DNA of 64,000 nt from Gaiella sp. (GTDB lineage Bacteria; Actinomycetota; Thermoleophilia; Gaiellales; Gaiellaceae): contig JAOSJZ010000001.1 of the NCBI GenBank assembly GCA_027493885.1, positions 248,001 to 312,000 on the forward strand. Reading direction: 5' to 3'. Every line of letters starts with the position of its first letter. Within the stretch, counting starts at the first letter, position 1. The notes beneath the pieces are model-generated. The model had not been told where the DNA came from. It ran no database searches and was given only the letters and a program-made list of their open reading frames with translations. The position numbers and the translations under genes are program-made. Positions 1-9,867 of this stretch are shown here, in pieces.

Positions 1-70
1 CGTGTTGAGCGTCTTCAAGGGCAACAAGCCAGGCGGCGCTTGGTCGAAGTATCAGCCGCGCTGCACCTGA
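1..70 (+). CDS. C-terminal fragment, probably ABC transporter substrate-binding protein (truncated by window start)
   Basis: Open frame from base 2 ...VLSVFKGNKPGGAWSKYQPRCT stop at 68-70, immediately upstream of LivH-type permease; identity inferred mainly from context. Confidence 0.45.
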   Translation, partial: VLSVFKGNKPGGAWSKYQPRCT

Positions 71-191
71 GCTCAGGTCCGTCGACGAACAGTGGGGCGA
101 AGTCCGGAAGCGGACCTTGCCCCACTGCGCGTTGCCGATATTGTCGAGCGGAGCCGGAAACCCGGGCTCTGCTTATGCACAAGGAGGGTGG

Positions 192-1064
192 ATGCCGCTG
201 CAACTCTGGGTATCGGTGATTGCCAGCGGATGCTTCTTTGCGCTCATCGCTCTCGGCTTTCTCATCGTGCTCGAGGGTTCAGGCGTGTTCAACTTCGCGA
301 TCGGTCCGTACGCCGCCTTCTCGGCGCTTGCGTCTTCCTGGCTCGTTGTTGAGCAGGGTCTTCCTCTCGCACTCGCGATTGCGGTAGGGGTCTCCTGCGC
401 CGTCCTCCTCTCTCTCCTCACGGAGGTCGTAGTCGTCCGGCCGATCGAGCGGAGGACGCTTGGGGACGAGTTACCCGCCATCATCGCCATCGTCGCGGCG
501 CTGTTCGCCGTTCAGCAGTTTGCGGGGTGGATCTTTGGCCGCAGCCCGCTGCCCGGACAGTACTGGACATCGATCCAGCCGTTTTTCGTCGGCTCGGCGG
601 TCGTCGACCCACAGGTAGTCATCCTCGCGGGGGCGACAGTCCTCATCTTCGGGCTCGTTGCGTTATGGCTGCGCATCAGTCGCACCGGGCGGATGTTTCG
701 GGCGGTGGGTGACAATCAGCCTGCTGCGCGGATGCTCGGACTGCCTGTCAACCGTATCCGCCTCGCGGCCTGTGCGCTTGCCGGCGCCGTCGTCGGGATC
801 GCTGGGCCGCTCTTCTCGCCGCAGGCCGGTGTGAGCTTCCAGAGCGGGCTCACGTATTCACTATTTGGTCTCCTCGCGCTCGTGATCGGCGGCCGCGGGT
901 CCATTTGGGCCCCGTTGGTGGGCGGGCTCTTGCTCGCCAGCCTTCAGGTGTGGTCTTCCTACTGGTTCGGAGCGGAGTGGCTCCAGTACTCGACTTTCTT
1001 CGCCGCGCTCGCTTTCTTCGCGCTACGTCCGGAGGGTATCTTCACCCAGCGGGTTCGCGTCTGA
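192..1064 (+). CDS. Branched-chain amino acid-type ABC transporter permease (LivH family)
   Basis: Hydrophobic ORF (MPLQLWVSVIASGCFFALIALGF...), IERRTLGDEL/GRMFRAVGDN features; ATG 192 after AGGAGG-like site; followed by LivM/G/F. Confidence 0.88.
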   Translation: MPLQLWVSVIASGCFFALIALGFLIVLEGSGVFNFAIGPYAAFSALASSWLVVEQGLPLALAIAVGVSCAVLLSLLTEVVVVRPIERRTLGDELPAIIAIVAALFAVQQFAGWIFGRSPLPGQYWTSIQPFFVGSAVVDPQVVILAGATVLIFGLVALWLRISRTGRMFRAVGDNQPAARMLGLPVNRIRLAACALAGAVVGIAGPLFSPQAGVSFQSGLTYSLFGLLALVIGGRGSIWAPLVGGLLLASLQVWSSYWFGAEWLQYSTFFAALAFFALRPEGIFTQRVRV

Positions 1065-2059
1065 TGGCCGGGTCGCCCACCGCGAGGCACCAATCGAGTT
1101 CCGTCGGGGGTCTCGCAGGCAGGACAGCGACCGCCGGCCTCACGCTTGCGTTTGCGGTAATCGCAATGGTTTGGGCGACCACGTCCGGATATCGTGGCGA
1201 GTTCGCCCTCCTCTGCGCCCTGTATGCGCTAGTAGCTCTGGGCATGTACGTGCCCTTCGTAATGGGTGGGGCGCTATCGCTCGCCTATGCGGCGTACGTC
1301 CTCATCGGCGGTTACTCGATCGCGCTCATCGCGACGAAGACCGGGTGGTGGCTCGGCTTTGCTTTCCCGGCGGCGATGGCGATCTCGGCGGCCGTTGCGA
1401 TCGTGCTCGGAGTCGCTACGTTGCGGTTGTCCGGCTTCCACCTCGTCGCGGTAACGCTGCTCTTCTCGGTTGCCTTCCAAGAGTTCCTACTCACGATGGG
1501 CTTCACCGGAGGCGCAACCGGCATCAGCGGCATTCGAGAGCTCCACCTCTTTGGAATGGGACTCGATCGAAATACGGTGATCGCCGTTGCGATCCTGACC
1601 GTCTGGTTGGTGGCGATCCTTCTCTCGAACCTGCGTCGATCACCGTTCGGCACAGCGATCCGAAGTCAGCGCGAGCGACGGGTTGCGGTCGAGGCGGCAG
1701 GGGTCACGGTGATCACCCTTCAACTCGTCGCGCTCGGAGTCGGCGCCGCGATTTCCTCGCTCGGCGGGGCATTCTTCGTGCTTGCAGCGGGGAGCGTGCA
1801 CCCAGACCTGTTCACGCTGGAGCTGGTGTTCCTCGTCCTCTTCATGCCGCTCCTCGGGGGCCAGTTCTCGCCGTGGGGTTCCGTGCTCGGCGCCGTGCTC
1901 GTCGCGCTCTTCACCTTCTATCTGACGTTCTTCAAGAGCTCTGGATCGATGTTCTTCGCGCTCGCCGTCCTGGCTGTCATCCTTATCGCTCCCGGCGGCG
2001 TGCTCGGCTCGGTGAAACAACTCGGTCACCGGCTCCTCCCACGGAGGCGCCGGGAGTGA
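1064..2059 (+). CDS. Branched-chain amino acid-type ABC transporter permease (LivM family)
   Basis: ATG overlaps preceding stop (TGATG); multi-TM protein; operon position. Confidence 0.88.
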   Translation: MAGSPTARHQSSSVGGLAGRTATAGLTLAFAVIAMVWATTSGYRGEFALLCALYALVALGMYVPFVMGGALSLAYAAYVLIGGYSIALIATKTGWWLGFAFPAAMAISAAVAIVLGVATLRLSGFHLVAVTLLFSVAFQEFLLTMGFTGGATGISGIRELHLFGMGLDRNTVIAVAILTVWLVAILLSNLRRSPFGTAIRSQRERRVAVEAAGVTVITLQLVALGVGAAISSLGGAFFVLAAGSVHPDLFTLELVFLVLFMPLLGGQFSPWGSVLGAVLVALFTFYLTFFKSSGSMFFALAVLAVILIAPGGVLGSVKQLGHRLLPRRRRE

Positions 2060-2838
2060 GCCGTCCTGTCGCGCTCGAATGCGAATCGCTGAGCAAGCAC
2101 TACGGCGGACTTCTCGCTGTACAGGATGTCTCGTTTCGTGTCTACGTCGGCGAGACGCTCGGGCTCGTGGGACCAAACGGTGCCGGCAAGTCCACCGTCA
2201 TCGACCTGATCACGGGCGTACAGCGCGCCGACCGCGGCCGTGTGGTCGTTGACGGCCGCGTCCTGAAGGGCTCTCCGTCGCATCGGGCGAATGCCGGCGG
2301 CCTCGGCCGAACCTTTCAGCACCCTCAACTGTCCCCTGACCTCACCGTGTACGAAAACATGCTCGTGAATGTCACCGCACGTCAGCTCCACAGTCCGGCT
2401 GGACAGATTCGCTCGTTGTTGCGGGGACTCCTCCGGCCGACATACGGCCAAGCCGAGCCGGAGGTCAGGAGGGTTGCGGCAGACGTCGGGGTCAACGATG
2501 TCGGTCGACTGTGCTCCGACCTCGACCTCGGGTCGATGCGCGTGGTCGAGTTCGCGCGTGCGCTGGCTCAGCGGCCCAAGGTGCTGCTGCTCGATGAGCC
2601 GTTCGTCGGTAGCGACGCCGCGACGCTCGAGCATGTGACGGCGGCGCTCACGCGCGTGCGAGAAGCCGGCTGCGGTGTGATCCTCGTCGATCACAACGTC
2701 GATCTCGTAGCTTCGATTGTCGACAGGATTGTCCTCATGAGTGGCGGTAGGGTCGTGTTCGACGGAGACCCCGCTGAGTGTCTCGCGAGTGACGAGATGC
2801 GCAGGGTGTATTTCGGCTCCCGGAGGGCACACACGTGA
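2056..2838 (+). CDS. ABC transporter ATP-binding protein (LivG family)
   Basis: GTG start overlapping livM stop; Walker A GPNGAGKST, Walker B VLLLDEPFVG. Confidence 0.88.
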   Translation: MSRPVALECESLSKHYGGLLAVQDVSFRVYVGETLGLVGPNGAGKSTVIDLITGVQRADRGRVVVDGRVLKGSPSHRANAGGLGRTFQHPQLSPDLTVYENMLVNVTARQLHSPAGQIRSLLRGLLRPTYGQAEPEVRRVAADVGVNDVGRLCSDLDLGSMRVVEFARALAQRPKVLLLDEPFVGSDAATLEHVTAALTRVREAGCGVILVDHNVDLVASIVDRIVLMSGGRVVFDGDPAECLASDEMRRVYFGSRRAHT

Positions 2839-3548
2839 CGCACTCGGTCGTCCTCGACGACATCGTCGTCCGATATGGCAAGGCAACGGCTGTGGAGGGC
2901 GCTTCGCTCGACGCAGTGGGCGGTCGAATCACGGCGCTCGTCGGTCCCAACGGCGCCGGCAAGAGCAGCCTCCTGTTGGCGGCATACGGCGCTGTCGAGG
3001 CATCCGGGCGCGTCATCGTCGATGGCGAGGACATCGCCGAGCTCTCCTCGACACGGCGTGCGCGGAGCGGTATCGCGATCGTGCCACAGGGCAGGCAGAC
3101 GTTCCCCCGCCTGTCGGTAAGCGAGAACCTCCAGGTGATGGCCGAGACACTGCACCTGAGCAGGGCGGACACCCGTCAAGAAGTCGAGCGTGCCCTCGAC
3201 CACTTTCCCGTCCTACGCGAGCGTTCGAAGCAGCTGGCCGGCCTGCTGAGCGGCGGTGAGCAGCAGATGCTCGCGATTGCGAGAGCGCTGATGGCGTCCC
3301 CTCGCGTCGTGTTGTTCGACGAGATGCTGACAGGACTCGCGCCGATCATCGTCGATGAGCTTCTCGTTGCTGCCCGTGAGCTCGCCGAGCGGGGGATAGT
3401 GGTCCTCGTCGCGGAGCCGTCGATCGGCGCGATCGCAGATCAGGTCGACCGCGGTTTCATCCTTATCCGTGGCCAGATCGGCTCGGTCGTGGAAGGGGGC
3501 GAGCGACTCGCGTCAGCCTACGAGGAACGGATCAGCGCCATCGTCTAG
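2835..3548 (+). CDS. ABC transporter ATP-binding protein (LivF family)
   Basis: Walker A GPNGAGKSS, signature LSGGEQQMLAIARALM, 4-bp overlap with upstream gene. Confidence 0.88.
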   Translation: MTHSVVLDDIVVRYGKATAVEGASLDAVGGRITALVGPNGAGKSSLLLAAYGAVEASGRVIVDGEDIAELSSTRRARSGIAIVPQGRQTFPRLSVSENLQVMAETLHLSRADTRQEVERALDHFPVLRERSKQLAGLLSGGEQQMLAIARALMASPRVVLFDEMLTGLAPIIVDELLVAARELAERGIVVLVAEPSIGAIADQVDRGFILIRGQIGSVVEGGERLASAYEERISAIV

Positions 3549-3551
3549 CCA

Positions 3552-4628
3552 GTGGATAGACATCGTGCTGTGCCGGGGCAGCCGGAAGGCGCTGTGCTCG
3601 ATGTTTCAGCTGCCGACCGCGAGGTGCGGGAGGCGTGGGCCGTGAGTGCCGGGCACGCCACGGAGGTCTGCCCTGGCATTTGGTCCGTTCGGTTGCCGAT
3701 CCCGAACGCTTCTCCCGATCACGTGCTCGTCTACGCTGTCGAAGCCCGCGAAGGCCTGATCCTCATCGACACTGGCTTCAAGACCGAGGAATGTCGGAGG
3801 ACGCTCGAGGCTGGACTAGCGTCGTTCGGCGCAAGGGTTCGCGATGTGTACGGGATCGTGGCAACGCATCTTCATCCCGACCATTACGGCCTCGCGGGCA
3901 CCCTTCAGGAGCAGTCGGGAGCCTGGCTCGGGATGCACGTCGTCGACGCTGCACTGGTACCCGCCTGGTATCACGACCAGGAGGCCCTCAACAGCGCAAC
4001 CAGCGAGTGGCTCCGAGCCCTTGGCGCGCCCGGAGTCGCCCGGCAAGGGCTTGCGGAGGCGATGCGTCCATGGGATCCCGACGTGCCGCTCCCCAATCGT
4101 CTTCTGGCAGACGGCGAACGCCTCGAGTACGCCTACGGGATGCTGAAGGTGTGTCACACGCCCGGCCACACGCCGGGGCACATCGTGCTCGTTGCGCGTG
4201 ATGCCGTGCTCGTGGGAGACCACGTCCTGAGGGGGATCAGCCCGTTTCTGTCCACGCTGCTCGACCCCAGCGACGATCCACTCGGGGGCTTCCTCGCGGC
4301 GCTCGCCGACGAGCGACTTCCTGTCGGAGCACTCGTCCTACCCGGTCACGGCCGCCCGTTCAGAACTCTCGGCGAGCGCATGACGGAGCTTCGGTCGCAC
4401 CACGACCGTCGTCTTGCCGAGATCGCGATAGCCGTTAGCACCGGCGACGAGCCGAAGACGGCGTGGGAGGTTGCGCAGGATGTGCACTGGTTCCGTCCGT
4501 GGGACGAGCTCGACCTCTTCTCGCAGCGGATCGCGCTCGGCGAAACGCACGCTCATCTGTTGCACCTTGAACGCTCGGGTCTCGTCGACGCCGTCAACGA
4601 CGACCCGTATCGCTGGACGAGAAGGTAG
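3552..4628 (+). CDS. MBL-fold metallo-hydrolase
   Basis: THLHPDHYG motif, GHTPGHI, VLPGHGRPF. Confidence 0.85.
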   Translation: MDRHRAVPGQPEGAVLDVSAADREVREAWAVSAGHATEVCPGIWSVRLPIPNASPDHVLVYAVEAREGLILIDTGFKTEECRRTLEAGLASFGARVRDVYGIVATHLHPDHYGLAGTLQEQSGAWLGMHVVDAALVPAWYHDQEALNSATSEWLRALGAPGVARQGLAEAMRPWDPDVPLPNRLLADGERLEYAYGMLKVCHTPGHTPGHIVLVARDAVLVGDHVLRGISPFLSTLLDPSDDPLGGFLAALADERLPVGALVLPGHGRPFRTLGERMTELRSHHDRRLAEIAIAVSTGDEPKTAWEVAQDVHWFRPWDELDLFSQRIALGETHAHLLHLERSGLVDAVNDDPYRWTRR

Positions 4629-4650
4629 TCCGCGCCGGATTCGGGTCTCG

Positions 4651-5631
4651 TCACCCGTCGGTGGGCTGGGACACGACTGCAGCGTGCGTCGTCGTCTCGA
4701 GCGCATCACGCACGGGGCCGCACACGAGCTCCAGATGGCGTTCTGTGAGATCGTCTGGCATGCCGGCGATGCTCGCCCAGACGTACACATGTTGGACGGG
4801 GAGCCCGGCGCAGCGTCGCTGGATCAGCGCGATCGCATCCTCCGGCGTCACGACGTGGAGCCATGTTTTCGTGACGCGCGGCTCGCCGGTCGGAGTGGAC
4901 TCGCTGGCACCCGGCGCCTTGTCACCCTGGTAGGTCGAGCGTTGGTATGCGGCATACGGCAGCAAGCGCTCCCGGGCGAGCTCCGGATCGTCCGCGACGA
5001 TTATGTTGAGCAGGCCGCCCATGCGTGCCACGCCGCGGCCGTGCCCGCCCTCCTCGAGTCCCTCTAGGTATGGATCGAGGAGGGAGGCCTTCAGGCTCAG
5101 CAAGCCGACGCCAAGGCGCCCGGCGCGGCGGGCACCCGCAGCCGTTTGGTAACCGAGCCAGATCGGGACGGGACATTGCACTGGTGGGGGCGTGACGATG
5201 CCCTCGTAGAGCAACCGCCGCACCTCTACCACGGCCGCCTCCGTTAGCGCAACCCGATCGGCGATGTCGATCCCAAACGCCTCGAACTCGCGCAAGGACC
5301 AGCCTGCCCCGAAACCAAGCTCGAGTCGGCCACCGGAGATCAGGTCGACCACCGCGGCCTCCTCAGCCATGTGGAGCGCGTGCCTGAAGGGGGCGATCAG
5401 GATGCCGATCCCGACTCGCAGTCGCGTTGTCCGAGCCGCGACCGCCGCCGCGAAGGTGAGCGGCTGCGGGAGATAGCCGTCGTCGAAGAGGTGGTGCTCG
5501 GTGAGCCAGGCGGAGCCGGCGCCGAGACGATCCGCCGCGACGATCCGGTCGAGAGTCGAGCTGTAGTGGGCCGCCCAAGGCCGCCTCCAGGCTGGAGGAT
5601 TTCGGAGGTCGACGTACAGGCCGAGCTTCAC
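4651..5631 (-). CDS. LLM class (luciferase-like, possibly F420-dependent) oxidoreductase
   Basis: VKLGLYVDLRNPP...LGFGAGW; GTG start 5629-5631 overlapping stop of upstream minus-strand gene. Confidence 0.8.
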   Translation of the reverse strand: MKLGLYVDLRNPPAWRRPWAAHYSSTLDRIVAADRLGAGSAWLTEHHLFDDGYLPQPLTFAAAVAARTTRLRVGIGILIAPFRHALHMAEEAAVVDLISGGRLELGFGAGWSLREFEAFGIDIADRVALTEAAVVEVRRLLYEGIVTPPPVQCPVPIWLGYQTAAGARRAGRLGVGLLSLKASLLDPYLEGLEEGGHGRGVARMGGLLNIIVADDPELARERLLPYAAYQRSTYQGDKAPGASESTPTGEPRVTKTWLHVVTPEDAIALIQRRCAGLPVQHVYVWASIAGMPDDLTERHLELVCGPVRDALETTTHAAVVSQPTDG

Positions 5632-6438
5632 CCGGGGATCGGCGGCCGGCGGACGAGCGCTCGGCGTGCCTTCTCGAGTACCGTCTCCAGGGTGCTCGTG
5701 CCGGTCGTGTGGAGGTCGACAGACGGCAGCGCGCCGAGATCGTTGCGGAGCAGCTCGACGTCCTTCGTGAGCAGGTCGGCGGGAAAGTCGAGGAAGCTCC
5801 CGAGGATCCAACTCGAGCCAGACGACGTCACGATGACCCGGTGCAGAAGCGCCGGGCTGAGTCCTTCTTGCTCGCCCAGGAGGATGACGTGCGAGAACGC
5901 CGCCGCGTTGTACGCCGCGAGGATGTTGTTGAGGAGCTTCGCTAGCGTCGGCTTGCCGTACGCGTCGAAGCGTACGAAGGTCTTTGCGACCGTGTCGAGC
6001 AGGAACTGCTCGTCGTCGGCGCCGAGCGGGCCGGAGGCCATCACTGTCAGGGTGCCTGCCGCAGCGCCGGCCTCGCCTCCCGAGACGGGGGAGCTCGATG
6101 ACCCGCAGCGAGGCCGTGTTGAGTGAGCCGAGCGTGCGGGCGACGCTCCGGTTGAGGGTCGTGACGACGTATGCCACGAGCGGCCCGCCGCTGCGAAACG
6201 ACGCGAGTTGCTCCAGCACGTCGCGTGCCTGGTCCGCAAGTCGCACAACCACAAACACGGCGTTCACTTGCTCCCAGTCGATCTCGTCCAGGCTCTCCGC
6301 CGGGTCGAGTTGTGTCATCGCCAGCCACGTCTCGCGGCGCTTCGGATCGAAGTCGATGCCGATTACACGATGGCCTTGCCTGACGAGCCTCCGGGCAATC
6401 GCGAACCCCAGGTTGCCCAGGCCGACGACCGCGATCAC
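5628..6438 (-). CDS. NAD(P)-binding 6PGDH/3-hydroxyisobutyrate dehydrogenase-like oxidoreductase, frameshifted
   Basis: N-term MIAVVGLGNLGFAIARRL in one frame, PVSGGEAGAAAGTLTVMASG...KLLNN in the next; break at the G5 run 6087-6091. Confidence 0.8.
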
Positions 6439-7489
6439 GCTGCTGACTCTTCATCCCGCGATCCGTCGTGGCCCGTCGGGATCTCGCGTAACTCCGCCAG
6501 GATCGGCTCCCAGAGCGTGTGATCGTTGAAACCGACCGGATAGAAGCTGATCCGGTCGGCGACGCCACCAAGTCGATCTCGTATCAACCCGGCCAATTCG
6601 TCGACTTTGCCAACGACCGCGAACGTGCCCAGCATCTCGTCGTCGATCAAACGGCCCATCTCCCCCCAAGCTCCCTGCTTGACGAGCTGATGGAGCTCTG
6701 TCTGCAGCTCCCCCATCCGTGGAGCTCGAGTATCGGGCGATACGCGTAGGTCGAGGCGTGGAAGGCGATGTCGTTGCGGACCTGTTCTCGCATGGCCAGC
6801 ATCTCGTTCTCGTCCCGTCCGGTGACCACCATGAGAGGACAGCTCACCTCGAAGTCGCGGCGACTCCTGCCTGTCCGAGCGAGACCCTTCTCGATCGCGG
6901 GAACCGAGACGTTCCTGAGGTAGCGCTCCGTGCTGAATGGGTGGGCGATCCAGCCGTCGGCGACCTCTCCCGCCACGGCCGTCATCACAGGTCCGACCCC
7001 GGCGAGAAGAATCCTGGCGTCACCGAACGGGTTCGGGCCAGGATCGAACATGGGCGTCATCAGCGTGTGCGTGTAGTGGTCACCCTGGAAGTCGAGTGGC
7101 GAGCCGGTCGACCAGCAATCCCAGATCGCGCGCAGCGCATGGACGAACTCGCGAATACGAGGGGCAGGGGCGCTCCAGGGCATCCCGAAACGTCTCTCGA
7201 TGTGCGCCTTGACCTGGGTGCCGAGTCCGAGGATGAAGCGTCCATGTGAGAGCTCCTGCATGTCCCACGTCTGAACCGCCACCGTCATCGGGCTACGGGC
7301 AAACGCGACCGCGATCGCCGTCGTCAACTCCACGCGCGCAGTGTGCTCGGCCGCGAGCGCCATGCACAGGAAGATGTCGTGCGCGCTCTCGAATGTCCAC
7401 AGTCCGTCGAAGCCTGCGGCCTCCGATGCACGCGCAAGCTCCGGGATCTCCTCGAGCCGATCGCTGAGCAGACAGCCGTCGATCTTCAT
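6435..7489 (-). CDS. LLM class F420-dependent oxidoreductase, frameshifted
   Basis: MKIDGCLLSDRLEEIPELARASEAAGFDGLWTFES...; reading continues as HGWGELQTELHQL... in the other frame; break at the C5 run 6710-6714. Confidence 0.82.
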
Positions 7490-7610
7490 AGGCGTCGTGC
7501 CGGAACCCCGAGACGATCCGGCGGAGCGATCGACGCACGGTGGGGCGGACGCCAAGCAGGCGGCTGACGCCTCTGATGTTCCAATGCGCTATCGAGCAGC
7601 ATGCCTCTGA

Positions 7611-8759
7611 CTACTCGCACCGCTCGATGAGCATCGCCTGCCCCATGCCACCGCCGACGCACATCGACGCGATGCCCAAGCGTCCGCCAGTCGCCTCGAG
7701 TCCGTTCAGCAGAGTCGTGAGCAGGCGCGCGCCCGACATGCCGAACGGATGACCCAAAGCGATTGCGCCTCCGAACGGGTTCAGCTGGTCGCGGGAGATG
7801 CCGAGCTCGTCGCGGCACGCCACGACCTGTGACGCAAAGGCCTCGTTGATCTCGACGATGTCGATCTCGTCGATCCCGAGCGACGCCCTCTTGAGAATGC
7901 TGCTGATGGCCGGGATCGGACCGAGCCCCATGGTCTCCGGGCGGACGCCGGCGACCGTGCTCGCCACGACGCGTGCACGGGCTCGTAGCCCGAGCCTCTT
8001 CGCTCGCTCGTCGGACATGAGAAGGACAGCTGCAGCGCCGTCGTTCAGGGGGCAGGCGTTGCCGGCAGTCACCGTTCCGCCCTCCAAGAACGCGGGCTCA
8101 AGCTCGGCCAGCTTTTCCATCGTTGTACCCGGCCGAGGGCCGTCGTCCCGGTCCACGGTGCGGTCGCCGACGACGACGGGCACGATCTCCTTCGCATAGT
8201 GCCCGCTCTCCTGTGCAGCCACGGCCCTTCCCTGCGAGATCACGGCCCACTCGTCCTGCTGCTCGCGCGTGACACCGCATTGGCTTGCGACGTTTTCCGC
8301 GGTCAGGCCCATCGCGATATACACGTCGTACGGATCACCGTCCGAGCCGTCGAGCCGGGGATTCGGATCGAACAGGGGCTGCTCGGGATACCGCGACACT
8401 GCCTCCGACCCGGCGGCTATGTACTGTTCGCCCTCGCCCGCCCGGATTGCGTGGAATGCCATACGGGCGGTCTGCAGCGATGAGGCGCAGAACCGGTTCA
8501 CGGTCGTCGCCGGGACGCTGTGATCGATCTCCGCCAGCAGCGCCGCGTTGCGGGCCAGGTTGTAGCCCTGCTCGCCGACCTGAGTCGCGCAGCCGACCAT
8601 GACGTCTGCCGTCTCGTTCAGGTCGACCTCGGGGTTGCGTGTCCGGAGCGCCGCGATGGGAGTGGCGGCGAGATCGTCGGCGCGGACATCCACAAGGCTT
8701 CCCTTGAAAGCCCTGCCGATCGGCGTACGCACCGCATCGACTATCACTGCCTCAGGCAA
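7611..8759 (-). CDS. Acetyl-CoA acetyltransferase (thiolase)
   Basis: LPEAVIVDAVRTPIGRAFKGSL, NRFCASSLQT, GGAIALGHPFGMSGAR, CVGGGMG; TTG start with AGGAGG upstream. Confidence 0.88.
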   Translation of the reverse strand: MPEAVIVDAVRTPIGRAFKGSLVDVRADDLAATPIAALRTRNPEVDLNETADVMVGCATQVGEQGYNLARNAALLAEIDHSVPATTVNRFCASSLQTARMAFHAIRAGEGEQYIAAGSEAVSRYPEQPLFDPNPRLDGSDGDPYDVYIAMGLTAENVASQCGVTREQQDEWAVISQGRAVAAQESGHYAKEIVPVVVGDRTVDRDDGPRPGTTMEKLAELEPAFLEGGTVTAGNACPLNDGAAAVLLMSDERAKRLGLRARARVVASTVAGVRPETMGLGPIPAISSILKRASLGIDEIDIVEINEAFASQVVACRDELGISRDQLNPFGGAIALGHPFGMSGARLLTTLLNGLEATGGRLGIASMCVGGGMGQAMLIERCE

Positions 8760-8781
8760 TTGCGACCCTCCTGCTCGTCGT

Positions 8782-9867
8782 CTACCGGGCTGCCCGCGTG
8801 ATGGCGAGCGAAGCCAGGTATTCCTCATGCTCGTCCGCCGTGCCCCAGATCGAGGCGAGCGACAGCCCGTGCTTGTAGTAGAGGTGGAGCGAGTGCTCGT
8901 CCGTGAAGCCGATCCCGCCGTGGATCTGAAGCGCGTGCTCGGCCACCGACCGCACCGCGCGTGACACGTAGGCCTTGGCGACCCGCACACGACTGCCGGA
9001 GTCGCCGCCGCTCGCCGCGACCGCCGCCTCTGCGGCGCGACACACGCTTCGGGAGGCGACCACGACTGCTGCCATGTCAGCGAGCCGGTGCTGAACTGCC
9101 TGGAAGGATCCGATCGGTCGCCCGAACTGGTGCCGCTGCTGGGCATACGTGACGGAGAGCTCGAGCAGCATCTCCATGACGCCGAGCGCCCGGCGGCTGA
9201 CCAGGGCGGTCGCGGTATCGGTCAGCTCGCGTACCGCACCCTCGGCCTCGGGGCCCGCCGCGAGGACACCTAGTGGGAGGACGCCGTTCAGATCGAGATC
9301 GGCCACCCGCATCACGCGGTCTGCTGAGCGCAAGGTATGGGTCGTGACACCGCCCGTCCTCGGGTCGACGGCGAGGAGGAGGGTCGCGTCGCCCTCACGG
9401 ACGGACACGATCACGATCTCCGCGATGTCGGCGAACGGCACCGCCTTCTTGTCACCACTGATTGCGCCGTCCCGCCGCAGCGTCAGATCCGGGACTGATG
9501 GATTGCCTGTGTCCGCGTCGTCGAGCGCGAGCGTCACGATGGCCGCCGCCGTCGGCTCGGTTCCGGCCAGGGCGAGAAGCCTCCGTCCCAGCATCGTCTC
9601 GAGGAGTGGGCCCACGTGCAAGTGGTACCCGGCCGCTTCGAGGATGGGGGAGGCTTCTGCGATTCCGAGGCCCGCCCCGCCGTGCGACTCCGGCGTCAGT
9701 AGATCGTGCCAGCCCAGCTCCGCGGTCCCCTCCCAAACGTCGGCGGGGAAGGGCATGGCGTTCTCGAGTGCGTGCACTCTGTCCGTGGTCCACGCGGCCG
9801 CGAAGAAGCTGTGTGCGGCATCGGCGATGTCGCCGGCGAGCGCTGAGTTGTCGAACATCGACGTCAT
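8782..9867 (-). CDS. Acyl-CoA dehydrogenase family protein
   Basis: QQRHQFGRPIGSFQAVQH, ALQIHGGIGFTDEH. Confidence 0.85.
   Translation of the reverse strand: MTSMFDNSALAGDIADAAHSFFAAAWTTDRVHALENAMPFPADVWEGTAELGWHDLLTPESHGGAGLGIAEASPILEAAGYHLHVGPLLETMLGRRLLALAGTEPTAAAIVTLALDDADTGNPSVPDLTLRRDGAISGDKKAVPFADIAEIVIVSVREGDATLLLAVDPRTGGVTTHTLRSADRVMRVADLDLNGVLPLGVLAAGPEAEGAVRELTDTATALVSRRALGVMEMLLELSVTYAQQRHQFGRPIGSFQAVQHRLADMAAVVVASRSVCRAAEAAVAASGGDSGSRVRVAKAYVSRAVRSVAEHALQIHGGIGFTDEHSLHLYYKHGLSLASIWGTADEHEEYLASLAITRAAR

Noticed and set aside
1171-2055. Long N-terminal extension of the LivG ORF in the supplied track
   Set aside because: Arginine-rich out-of-frame translation of livM; the real LivG begins at GTG 2056 (MSRPVALECES).
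6087-6714. Programmed ribosomal frameshifting in the LLM/oxidoreductase pair
   Set aside because: Similar single-base breaks occur in six unrelated genes, mostly in C/G homopolymers, with no common slippery heptamer or conserved stem; sequencing or assembly error is simpler.
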